From NCBI RefSeq assembly GCF_007827595.1, contig NZ_VISR01000003.1, positions 372,001 through 436,000 of the forward strand: DNA of 64,000 nt. The letters are read 5' to 3'. Below, piece by piece: positions 51,708-58,888 of the stretch; position 1 is the stretch's first letter, and every line of letters starts with the position of its first letter. The position numbers and the translations under genes are program-made. Under the pieces are notes generated by a model, which was given only the letters and a program-made list of their open reading frames with translations, made no database searches and was not told where the DNA came from. This stretch comes from Streptomyces sp. BK340. Lineage in GTDB: Bacteria; Actinomycetota; Actinomycetes; Streptomycetales; Streptomycetaceae.

Positions 51708-52172
51708 ATGCGCCACACCACCACCGCCATCCTGCTCACCGTCGGCCTCGCACTCGCCGGCTGCACCAGCGGCAGCGCCAGCAAGCCGGCCGCCAAGCCG
51801 AAGGCCACGCACACCGTGACCACCTACACGTTCGACGACTGCAAGGCCCTGCTGGAGAAGCACTATCAGGCGGGCAACGTCCACGACGCGGAGGCCGAAC
51901 CGGAGTGCAGGGGGCTGACGCACGGCCAGTACACCGAGGCGGTCAAGGCCGTTGTGATGGGCCACAAGGACGAGATCGTTGCCGACGCGAAGGCGAAGGT
52001 CATGTACGACCAGGTATGGGACAGTCTCGGCACCGCGGATCAGCAGTCGGTGTGCGACACGATGGACACGTCGAGCCCGGAGGCTGTGGGCGCGATGCTG
52101 GACGGGATGGTGGATGACCCGTCGGTGGATACGACGAAGATGGCGCAGTACTTCTACGACGAGAAGTGCTGA
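51708..52172 (+). CDS. Small lipoprotein (154 aa)
   Basis: Signal MRHTTTAILLTVGLALAGC with lipobox LAGC (Cys19), then a Thr/Lys linker and a helical domain with four cysteines. It would be anchored outside the cell membrane. GGGGGGA 4-10 nt before the ATG. Lipoproteins expressed from prophages often block superinfection; that is inference. It stands alone between a terminator and a convergent operon. Confidence 0.7.
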   Translation: MRHTTTAILLTVGLALAGCTSGSASKPAAKPKATHTVTTYTFDDCKALLEKHYQAGNVHDAEAEPECRGLTHGQYTEAVKAVVMGHKDEIVADAKAKVMYDQVWDSLGTADQQSVCDTMDTSSPEAVGAMLDGMVDDPSVDTTKMAQYFYDEKC

Positions 52173-52221
52173 CCCACGTGCTGCGGCCCCGCTCCGGATC
52201 ACCGTCCGGGCGGGGCCGTCG

Positions 52222-52422
52222 TCATGCGGTGGGCTGGTTGAACAGTTGTCGGACGCGCGCCTCTTTCGTGTCGTAGTAGGCGGCCAGTTCCTCGTGGTTG
52301 AACTCGCCGTCGCGCCGGATCGCGCGCCACGTGTACCAGGCCAGGAGGTACGTGTCGTGGTCGGGGAAGTCCGTGCCGCGGGGCTCGTCTGTTGGCTCGG
52401 GAGGGACGGCGATCGTGATCAC
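52222..52422 (-). CDS. Small hypothetical protein (66 aa)
   Basis: 66 aa: PPEPTDEPRGTDFPDHDTYL then a helix ending HEELAAYYDTKEARVRQLF. GTG 52422 follows GGAGG by 8 nt and overlaps the upstream stop. Unrecognised. Confidence 0.6.
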   Translation of the reverse strand: MITIAVPPEPTDEPRGTDFPDHDTYLLAWYTWRAIRRDGEFNHEELAAYYDTKEARVRQLFNQPTA

Positions 52423-52715
52423 GTTGGATCCTCCTCCGGGCGCACCGGGCCCGCGTCCAGGTCGGCCACTGCGCGGAACCGGTGCCCGCACGGCAGCCAG
52501 CGAAGGCGCAGCGCCGTCTCGTACACGCCGAACGCCGGGGCTTCCACGCGTTGATCGATGCGTTCGGCGGCAGCACCACACGCGGGGCAGGGCGGGAGTG
52601 GCGGCAGGGGGTCGCCGCTCAGGATGGTACCGAGGGCCTGTACGGGCCGGTTGTTGAGTTGCTGCCGCAGTGCGGCTACCTGCTCGTTGGTGAGCTGCTG
52701 CACGGTCTCGCTCAT
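52419..52715 (-). CDS. Zinc-binding protein (98 aa)
   Basis: N-terminal helix (NEQVAALRQQLNNRPVQAL), then PPCPACGAAAER and LPCGHRF as metal ligands. Middle gene of a three-gene leftward operon. Unrecognised. Confidence 0.6.
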   Translation of the reverse strand: MSETVQQLTNEQVAALRQQLNNRPVQALGTILSGDPLPPLPPCPACGAAAERIDQRVEAPAFGVYETALRLRWLPCGHRFRAVADLDAGPVRPEEDPT

Positions 52716-52960
52716 GTGGTCGTCTCCTCGCTGCTCACCGGGCGCTCGGTAGCCAGGATCTCCCGTCCCTCCATGATGAGCCGCCTCACGGTCTCTCGGC
52801 TGTAGCCCGTCGCTTCGATGATGTCCTTCTGCTGCATCTCATCCGCCGCCTTGGCCAGGGCCTTTGCGCGCTCCGTCTCGGCTTCGGCGACTGCGTCTTC
52901 GTAGTCGTGGCGGATCTTCTGCACGTCGTCTCGGGTGACCATGCCTCCAGAATGCCTCAT
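52712..52960 (-). CDS. Small helix-turn-helix protein
   Basis: An 82-aa protein: a helical arm (VQKIRHDYEDAVAEAETERAKAL) and a helix-turn-helix (KDIIEATGYSRETVRRLIMEG). ATG 52960 is taken because TAGACT lies 11 nt upstream; ATG 52942 is too close to its GGAGG. First gene of the leftward operon and probable autoregulator of the repeats in the divergent gap. Confidence 0.65.
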   Translation of the reverse strand: MRHSGGMVTRDDVQKIRHDYEDAVAEAETERAKALAKAADEMQQKDIIEATGYSRETVRRLIMEGREILATERPVSSEETTT

Positions 52961-52962
52961 GA

Positions 52963-53015
52963 ATTAGGCCTAGTCTAGTTGACATGCCTTACGGATTAGG
53001 CCTAGAGTATTAGGC
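52963..53015. promoter_or_regulatory. Divergent operator with ATTAGGC repeats
   Basis: ATTAGGC occurs three times in the same direction (starts at 52963, 52995 and 53009). The first two sit in identical TAGGCCTA palindromes (52965-52972 and 52997-53004), 32 bp or three helical turns apart. The rightward promoter TTGACA (52979-52984) with TAGAGT (53003-53008), spacer 18, is overlapped by the second palindrome. Confidence 0.65.
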
Positions 53016-53044
53016 ATACGGAACGGCGCACCGAGGGGGACCCG

Positions 53045-53461
53045 ATGAGGCACACCAAGAACGAGACCACCACCCAAACCCTCACCCGCCTCATCAAGGC
53101 CGCCGACCGCCAGCACCCCGTGACCATCACGGCGTTGAAGGAAGAGAAGGACGACGCCGGCAAGAAGACCGGCCAGCTCGTCGAAACGACCAGGACGATC
53201 GAGGTCTACGACTTCTACGTCAGCACGGCCGGCGACATCGTCATCAAGGCCATGGACCGCGCCACCGGCGAGACCCGCTCCTTCCGCCTGGACCGGATCC
53301 TCAGCTATTCGATCCACCGGAGCCGCTACCTCGTCGCCCGCCCGGCCGCCGACGACAAGCCGGCCCGAACCACCGGCCTCGCCACCGTCACCGTCCTGTA
53401 CCCGATCGACTGCCCCGCCACCACCCGCGTCCAGATCCTCGCCGACGCGCTGGCCGCATAG
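53045..53461 (+). CDS. WYL-like domain protein
   Basis: A 138-aa protein that looks like a lone WYL domain: VTITALKEEKDDAGKKTG, EVYDFYVSTAGDIVIKAMDRATGETRSFRLDRILS, with the RxFRLDRI end typical of WYL sensors. WYL domains bind nucleotide-like ligands and control phage-defence operons and other systems; here no DNA-binding domain is attached. GAGGGGGA upstream of the ATG. Confidence 0.6.
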   Translation: MRHTKNETTTQTLTRLIKAADRQHPVTITALKEEKDDAGKKTGQLVETTRTIEVYDFYVSTAGDIVIKAMDRATGETRSFRLDRILSYSIHRSRYLVARPAADDKPARTTGLATVTVLYPIDCPATTRVQILADALAA

Positions 53462-53470
53462 GAGGCCCCG

Positions 53471-53800
53471 ATGCCCGACCCCACCCCCGAGCAGATCCGC
53501 GCGTCCCTCGCCGACTGCAACCTCCGCCGCCACGCCTGGCGCTGCTTCCAGGAGAGCACCCGCCGTAACGCACTCCGCATCGCCCGCATCACCGACCGAA
53601 AGGACACCCCGATGACCCAGCAGACCGCCGCCCTGCCTGTCGACCCCGCCCGGCTCGCCGACCTGCTCCTCGCCCCCGGCGCCGACTCCAACACGCTGTA
53701 CCGGCAGCTCGCCGGGCAGGTCGGCCCTCGCCCCGCCCGCCAGGCCCTGGCCGGCGCCCACAGCATCGCGGCTGAACGCCTGTGGGCCGAGACCGCCTGA
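53471..53800 (+). CDS. Hypothetical protein (109 aa) with internal start
   Basis: A 109-aa protein; an in-frame ATG at 53612 preceded by GAAAGGA could yield a 62-aa form (LPVDPARLADLLLAPG...). Helical, Ala-rich. GGAGG just before the first ATG. Unrecognised. Confidence 0.5.
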   Translation: MPDPTPEQIRASLADCNLRRHAWRCFQESTRRNALRIARITDRKDTPMTQQTAALPVDPARLADLLLAPGADSNTLYRQLAGQVGPRPARQALAGAHSIAAERLWAETA

Positions 53801-53856
53801 AGCACGCCCCCGCGACCGCTGACCCCGCCCTACGCTCAACCCACGAAAGGCCTGTC

Positions 53857-54033
53857 ATGAACGAGTACCCGTACCTGCCTGCCGAGTGCCGCAACGGCTC
53901 CTGCGGCCACGCCGCCGACCGCTGCATGCGCTACCGCTCCCGCCGCTGCCTGTCCGGCGAGTGCACCCACGCCCGCCAGAACCTCCTGTGCGGTGTGAAC
54001 TACCCGACCGCCACCAGCAAGGCCGGTCGATGA
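53857..54033 (+). CDS. Cys-rich small protein (58 aa)
   Basis: Six cysteines in 58 aa (CRNGSCGHAADRCMRY, CLSGECTHARQNLLC), probably binding zinc. GAAAGG upstream. ATGA overlap with the next gene. Confidence 0.55.
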   Translation: MNEYPYLPAECRNGSCGHAADRCMRYRSRRCLSGECTHARQNLLCGVNYPTATSKAGR

Positions 54034-54185
54034 GCGCCCCGAACCCGATGGGCTGCGCCCGCTGCGGTATCGACCAGCGCGGCCACGGCATCCAGGCCGG
54101 TGCCGACGGCAGCCACACGTGGGAGCAGCCCACCCCGGAGCAGATCAAGGAACGCATGCTCGCCCGCCGTTCGGGCCGCGCCTAA
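54030..54185 (+). CDS. Small zinc-knuckle protein (51 aa)
   Basis: MGCARCGIDQRGHG and SHTWEQPTPEQIKERM: a CxxC with a His, then a helix. This pattern is common in actinophage small proteins. ATGA overlap. Confidence 0.55.
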   Translation: MSAPNPMGCARCGIDQRGHGIQAGADGSHTWEQPTPEQIKERMLARRSGRA

Positions 54186-54223
54186 CCCGCCATACCCTCA
54201 ACCCACCGCGAAAGGACCCCGTC

Positions 54224-54475
54224 ATGGAGAAGCTCAACCCCAACGCCCTTGCCGAGTCCGGCGACAATGACCTCGACGAGCGGCCCAAGGTGCAACCCGT
54301 CACCGAGGCGATGATCCGCGCGCACGTCATCGGCGCCGAGGAACTCCCCCCTTACAGCGCCCGCCCGTTCTCCGCATGGCTGTACGAGACGTGGAACGAA
54401 TTCAACGCGGACGGCAAGCTGACCAACGGCCAAGTGATCGCCGGAGCGCTCGCTGACTGGCGCGGCAACGCCTAA
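54224..54475 (+). CDS. Small hypothetical protein (83 aa)
   Basis: An 83-aa acidic protein ending in SAWLYETWNEFNADGKLTNG, a mostly helical end. GAAAGGA 9 nt before the ATG. Unrecognised. Confidence 0.55.
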   Translation: MEKLNPNALAESGDNDLDERPKVQPVTEAMIRAHVIGAEELPPYSARPFSAWLYETWNEFNADGKLTNGQVIAGALADWRGNA

Positions 54476-54512
54476 GCCGCTACTGACCCACCGCCACGAA
54501 AGGACCCCAGCC

Positions 54513-54725
54513 ATGGACGCCCGCGAAGCCACCGAGGCCGCCGAGGCCACCGAGCACAGCTTCCGCCGCTACGAGCAGCGCATCAACAGCCTGGAGTACG
54601 GCATCGACGGAGCCCTCGACATGCTCGACACCCTCGCTGAGCGTGCCGACGACAGCGACTCGGACCTCGCCGAGTCGGTCAGGAACGTCCGCCGCTTCCT
54701 CGACGGCTACCGCAACCCGCAGTAG
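54513..54725 (+). CDS. Small coiled-coil protein (70 aa)
   Basis: A 70-aa, strongly acidic, helical protein (EQRINSLEYGIDGALDMLDTL). GAAAGGA before ATG. Unrecognised. Confidence 0.55.
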   Translation: MDAREATEAAEATEHSFRRYEQRINSLEYGIDGALDMLDTLAERADDSDSDLAESVRNVRRFLDGYRNPQ

Positions 54726-54764
54726 CCCCGCCGCCTGACCGCCCGACACGACAGGACGAACCCC

Positions 54765-54887
54765 ATGCCCGACGATGAAGAGCGCGAGCCCGTCTACTGG
54801 TTCTGCAACGACTGCGGCGAAGAAGTCGACGACGAGACCGCCACCTGCTGCGACGACGGGGAGAACGAACCCTCCTACGACGACTGA
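54765..54887 (+). CDS. 40-aa acidic zinc-ribbon microprotein
   Basis: A 40-residue product with WFCNDCGEE and TATCCDDG, a minimal zinc ribbon with a very acidic tail. ACAGGA 9 nt before the ATG; a strong terminator follows 15 nt after the stop, so it is the last gene of its run. Confidence 0.5.
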   Translation: MPDDEEREPVYWFCNDCGEEVDDETATCCDDGENEPSYDD

Positions 54888-54902
54888 CCCCACCGCACGC
54901 CA

Positions 54903-54935
54903 GAGGGCCCCGACCGCCGCCCGGTCGGGGCCCTC
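54903..54935 (+). terminator. Strong terminator before the virion genes
   Basis: A perfect 14-bp stem (GAGGGCCCCGACCG and complement) with a 5-nt loop. It separates early or middle genes from the packaging and structural genes. Confidence 0.85.
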
Positions 54936-55026
54936 CGCCATGCGCGCACCTGCCACCAGTTGCACACCTCGTTACCATCAAACCACGCCCACCAGTAACC
55001 AAGCCACCAGGAGGGGGAACCACGCC

Positions 55027-55536
55027 ATGCCCACCGGCAACCCCCCGTACAACCCCAACCAAGAACAGCGCAACGGCAAGGGCCAGTACATCCGCACCCC
55101 GGAGAAAGCCGCCGAAGACGCGGCCATCGCCGAATGCTGGTCCCAGGGTGGCCTCACCTACGAAGAAGTCGGCAAGCGCTTCGGCGTCAGTAAGTGGGCC
55201 GCCATCGCCGCGGTCCGCCGCGCCGTCCGCGAGGTTGTCCAAGAAGCTGGCGAAAAGGCGCTCAAGGTCCACTTGGACCGCATGGAGTACCTGTTCGCCA
55301 AAGCGGTCGAGGTCGTCGAGGCGGACCATGTCGTCGTGTCGCACGGCCGGATCGTCAAGGACGACGAAGGCAACCCGCTCCGTGATCACGGCCCGGTGCT
55401 GGCGGCGATCAACTCGGCGCGGCAGTGTCTGGAATCCGTGCAGTCTCTGACCGGCATGAAGCAGCCCACGAAGATCGAACACAGTGGTGGGGTCAAGTAC
55501 GAGCTGGTCGGTGTCGACCCGCAGGACCTTGTGTGA
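55027..55536 (+). CDS. Terminase small subunit
   Basis: A 169-aa protein. An N-terminal helix-turn-helix (LTYEEVGKRFGVSKWAAIAAVRRAVREV) for packaging-site binding is followed by a helical oligomerisation region and a C-terminal LTGMKQPTKIEHSGG, a motif typical of TerS ends. Directly upstream of TerL with a GTGTGA overlap. AGGAGGGGG upstream of ATG. Confidence 0.8.
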   Translation: MPTGNPPYNPNQEQRNGKGQYIRTPEKAAEDAAIAECWSQGGLTYEEVGKRFGVSKWAAIAAVRRAVREVVQEAGEKALKVHLDRMEYLFAKAVEVVEADHVVVSHGRIVKDDEGNPLRDHGPVLAAINSARQCLESVQSLTGMKQPTKIEHSGGVKYELVGVDPQDLV

Positions 55537-56846
55537 CCACTGTCGTGCGGTACGAACCGCGCGGCGGCGCCAAGCAGCTGCTGTCGGCGAAGGAACAGGA
55601 AGTCTGCGTGGCCGGCCCGGCGGGTACGGGGAAGTCGCTGGCCATGCTGCAGAAGGCGTTCTACACCAGCCTCATCGTGCCCGGCTGCCGGTCGTTGATT
55701 GTCCGCCAGACCCACGCTGCGCTTACCGGGTCGACGCTGGTGACGTTTGAGCAGCAGGTCGCGCCTGCGGCGCTCGCTGATGGGATCGTCCGTTGGTTCG
55801 GCGGGTCGCCACGGAAGCCTCCCGCTTACCAGTTCGCGAACGGCGCCGAGATCCTCGTCGGCGGCCTAGACCGCCCCGAGAAATTTCTCAGCACGGAGTT
55901 CTCGCGGATCTATGTGGATGAGGCGACGCAGATCAGCCTCACCGCGCTGGAGACCCTGATCACCCGCCTCCGTGGCAACAGCGAGACGTACCGGCAGATC
56001 GTGTTGGCCTGCAACCCAGACCACCCGAAGCACTGGATCAAGCAACGCTGCGACGACGGCACCATGCGCATGATCCACAGCCTGCACCGGGACAACCCCC
56101 TCTACGTCAACCTCGACGGCTCCCTCACAGAGCGCGGCATCGACTACATGGCCAAGCTCGACGCCCTCACCGGCGTCCGCCGCCTCCGCTACCGCGACGG
56201 CATCTGGGCCGCAGCCGAAGGCCTCGTGTACGAGGGCTGGTCCGAACCCGTCCACGTGGTCGAACCGTTCGACGTGCCAGACAGCTGGACCAGGTGGGTC
56301 AGCATCGACTTCGGGTACACAAACCCCTTTGTCGCCCAGCTGTTCGCCGAAGACCCCGACGGCCGGCTCTACCTGATCCGCGAGTGGGTGCGGACACGCA
56401 TGCTCGTCGAGGATCACGCCGACGTCATCCGCGACCGGCTCCTGAAGGACCAGCCGCGGCCGCGCGCCATCATCACCGACCACGACGCCGAAGACCGCGC
56501 CACCCTCGAACGCAAGCTGGGCATGGGCACGCAGGCAGCGCACAAGGGCGTCTCAGACGGGATCCAGGCGTTCTCCGCCCGGCTCAAGGTCCAGGGCGAC
56601 GGCAAGGCCCGGCTGTACGTGTTCCGTGACGCGCTCCTCGAACGCGACCCTGAGATGGACGCCGCCTCCCTCCCGATCGGCCTGGCCGAGGAGGTGGCCG
56701 GCTACGTGTGGGCGGTCAAGCCGGGCAACGCGGGCGGCCTGAAGGAGGAGCCGGTGAAGGAGAACGACCACTCGATGGATGCCGCCCGTTACATGGTCGC
56801 GGAGCGGGATTTGGGCGGGACGCCGCGGGTGCGGGTCCTCGGTTGA
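55533..56846 (+). CDS. Terminase large subunit
   Basis: A 437-aa packaging motor. ATPase: Walker A GPAGTGKS at residues 28-35, Walker B RIYVDEA with Asp129-Glu130, coupling motif ACNPDHP. Nuclease: Asp259 in SIDFGYTNPF, Asp316 in TDHDAED and Asp412 in ENDHSMDAARY, the RNase H-like triad. It cuts concatemers and pumps DNA into the prohead through the portal encoded next. Confidence 0.93.
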   Translation: MTTVVRYEPRGGAKQLLSAKEQEVCVAGPAGTGKSLAMLQKAFYTSLIVPGCRSLIVRQTHAALTGSTLVTFEQQVAPAALADGIVRWFGGSPRKPPAYQFANGAEILVGGLDRPEKFLSTEFSRIYVDEATQISLTALETLITRLRGNSETYRQIVLACNPDHPKHWIKQRCDDGTMRMIHSLHRDNPLYVNLDGSLTERGIDYMAKLDALTGVRRLRYRDGIWAAAEGLVYEGWSEPVHVVEPFDVPDSWTRWVSIDFGYTNPFVAQLFAEDPDGRLYLIREWVRTRMLVEDHADVIRDRLLKDQPRPRAIITDHDAEDRATLERKLGMGTQAAHKGVSDGIQAFSARLKVQGDGKARLYVFRDALLERDPEMDAASLPIGLAEEVAGYVWAVKPGNAGGLKEEPVKENDHSMDAARYMVAERDLGGTPRVRVLG

Positions 56847-57002
56847 TCCCGGGCTGTTGTCGAGGTAGCAAGATTCTGCTAGCACGCGATCGTCGGCCGG
56901 AATCCTTTATTTACAGGAGTGACTCCGGTTCTGCTTGACACGGCTGAGAATATGCTGTTGTCGGGATCCGACAATCACGGGCGCGCGAGCAGGGGAGGGT
57001 AC
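56847..57002. promoter_or_regulatory. 156-nt gap after TerL, possible promoter
   Basis: TTGACA at 56935-56940 has no good -10 at normal spacing. An 11-bp palindrome, GGAGT-G-ACTCC, lies at 56916-56926 in an AT-rich stretch. This may mark a late promoter or mRNA processing site; evidence is weak. Confidence 0.25.
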
Positions 57003-57284
57003 GTGGCCACCACGCTCTACGACACCCTCGCCCGCGCCACCCAACAGGAGTCCCGCCAGCCGCGCATTCCGGCGGTCGTCACCCGCGCCGTTCACCGTGC
57101 TACCACCCAAGTCCGGGCCACCGCCAGCCGCCTGTCCGGCAGCCTCCTCACCGTCACGGGCTTGGGCTGCATCGACGTCGGCGCGTTCGAAGCCCACCCG
57201 ATCGCCGGTTGGATCACCACCGGTGTGACCGTGCTGCTCCTCGACTGGAAACTTGACCCACCGCCGTCCGGCGGTGACGTGTGA
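57003..57284 (+). CDS. Small membrane protein between TerL and portal
   Basis: A 93-aa protein with an N-terminal amphipathic helix and two hydrophobic segments (LLTVTGLGCIDVGAF and GWITTGVTVLLLDWKL). GTG with GGGGAGGG upstream. Proteins of this kind recur at this place in Streptomyces phages; a role in head assembly or as a holin-like protein is possible but not shown. Confidence 0.6.
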   Translation: MATTLYDTLARATQQESRQPRIPAVVTRAVHRATTQVRATASRLSGSLLTVTGLGCIDVGAFEAHPIAGWITTGVTVLLLDWKLDPPPSGGDV

Positions 57285-58888
57285 CCAGCCTCTTCGGGAA
57301 GTTCCTCGCCAAGAGCAGCGGCGGGCAGCCGCCTGTTCCGTACGCCGGCCGCGGGTTCCTGCGGCAGAGCATGATGGACGGTGGCGCGGACCCGGCCAGT
57401 TACATGCGCGCATACGGCAGCTCGGGCACCGTGTTCAGCATCGTGTCCATGCTTGCTCGTCAGACCGCGAAGAAGGGCTGGCACCTCTACCGGCAGCAGC
57501 CGCAGGACGGCCGCAGGCGATACACCACCGGTGACAAAGGCTCCGATCAGCGGACCGAGGTCATCAAGCACCAGGCCATATCAGTGTGGAACAAGCCGAA
57601 CCCGTTTATGAGCGGTTTCCAGCTCCGTGAGATGGCGCAGACGTACCTCGACCTGACCGGCGAGGCGTACCTGATCGTCCAGCGCGACTCCCGCGCGACG
57701 TTCCCGACCGGGCTATGGCCGGTGCGCCCGGACCGGATCGACCCGATCCCGTCCCGCGAGGACTACCTCGCCGGATACGTCTACCGAGGTCCGTCGGGTG
57801 AGGCTGTGCCGTTGCAGCCGAACGAGGTTATCCAGGTCAAGTACCCGAACCCCTTCGACCCGTACCGCGGGCTCGGGCCGATTCAGGCGATCCTCGTCGA
57901 TATCGACGCCGCCCGCTATTCGGCGCAGTGGAATCGGAACTTCTTCCTGAACTCGGCGACGCCGGGCGGTGTGATCCAGGTCGACCGACGCCTGTCGGAT
58001 GACGAGTGGAACGAGTTCACCAACCGGTGGCGCGAGGCTCACCGCGGGGTCGGTGCAGCCCACCGGGTCGCCGTGCTGGAGCAGGGCGCGCAGTGGGTGT
58101 CCAACAGCATGTCGATGCGGGACATGGACTTCGGGAACCTCCGCGGTGTCGCCCGGGATGTGATCCGGGAAGCGTTCGCCATGCACAAGGCCATCTTGGG
58201 CACCAGCGACGACGTCAACCGCGCGAACTCCGTCACCGCGCAGGAGCACTTCGAGAGTTTCCTGCTCACCGACCGGCTCGACCGGTGGAAGGACGCCCTC
58301 AACTGCTCCTACCTGCCGCTGTTCGGTAGCACTGGCGAGGGCGTCGAACTCGACTACGAGGACCCGGTCACCAGCAACCGCGAAGCCGACGCACTGGAAC
58401 TGCAGTCGAAGGCCACGGCGGCACAGACCCTCGTCGCAGCCGGCTATGACCCGCAAGCCGTCCTGGAGACGGTCGGCCTGCCGGAGATGCCCGTGGTCGA
58501 GAAGGCGACGCAGGCCCCGGCGGCACCGCCTGGCTGGGTCCTGGAGACGCCCGAGGCCGCACCGTCCGAGCAAGCCGCCGCGGTTGCCTCGCTGCTGTCC
58601 GGCGGCATCGACAACGCGCAGCGCTGGGTGGCAGTCGCGCACGAAGACGAGAACACCTGCCAGCCGTGCCGCGACAACGACGGCCAGACCTACAAGAACC
58701 GGGCCGACGCTTACGCCGACTACCCGAACGGCCAGGGCTACAAGGACTGCATCGGCGCACAGTACGGCAACTCGTGCCGCTGCAAGGTCGTCAAGCGTGG
58801 CCGGAAGGGCGGCGAGGAGCCGAGTGACAGCCTGGAGGAGCTGATGGCGCAGCAAGTGCCTACGTGGAACCGGGCGGGTGCCCGATGA
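57281..58888 (+). CDS. HK97-type portal protein fused to a MuF-like domain
   Basis: A 535-aa protein. Residues 20-400 match the HK97 portal (VFSIVSMLARQTAKKGWHLYR, KYPNPFDPYRGLGPIQAI, FGNLRGVARDVIREAFAMHKAILG). The end (RWVAVAHEDENTCQPCRDNDGQTY ... CIGAQYGNSCRCKVV) is the Cys-rich SPP1 gp7/MuF head-morphogenesis end, normally a separate gene. It forms the dodecameric DNA gate and may also start head assembly. GTGA overlap upstream and ATGA downstream. Confidence 0.88.
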   Translation: MTSLFGKFLAKSSGGQPPVPYAGRGFLRQSMMDGGADPASYMRAYGSSGTVFSIVSMLARQTAKKGWHLYRQQPQDGRRRYTTGDKGSDQRTEVIKHQAISVWNKPNPFMSGFQLREMAQTYLDLTGEAYLIVQRDSRATFPTGLWPVRPDRIDPIPSREDYLAGYVYRGPSGEAVPLQPNEVIQVKYPNPFDPYRGLGPIQAILVDIDAARYSAQWNRNFFLNSATPGGVIQVDRRLSDDEWNEFTNRWREAHRGVGAAHRVAVLEQGAQWVSNSMSMRDMDFGNLRGVARDVIREAFAMHKAILGTSDDVNRANSVTAQEHFESFLLTDRLDRWKDALNCSYLPLFGSTGEGVELDYEDPVTSNREADALELQSKATAAQTLVAAGYDPQAVLETVGLPEMPVVEKATQAPAAPPGWVLETPEAAPSEQAAAVASLLSGGIDNAQRWVAVAHEDENTCQPCRDNDGQTYKNRADAYADYPNGQGYKDCIGAQYGNSCRCKVVKRGRKGGEEPSDSLEELMAQQVPTWNRAGAR

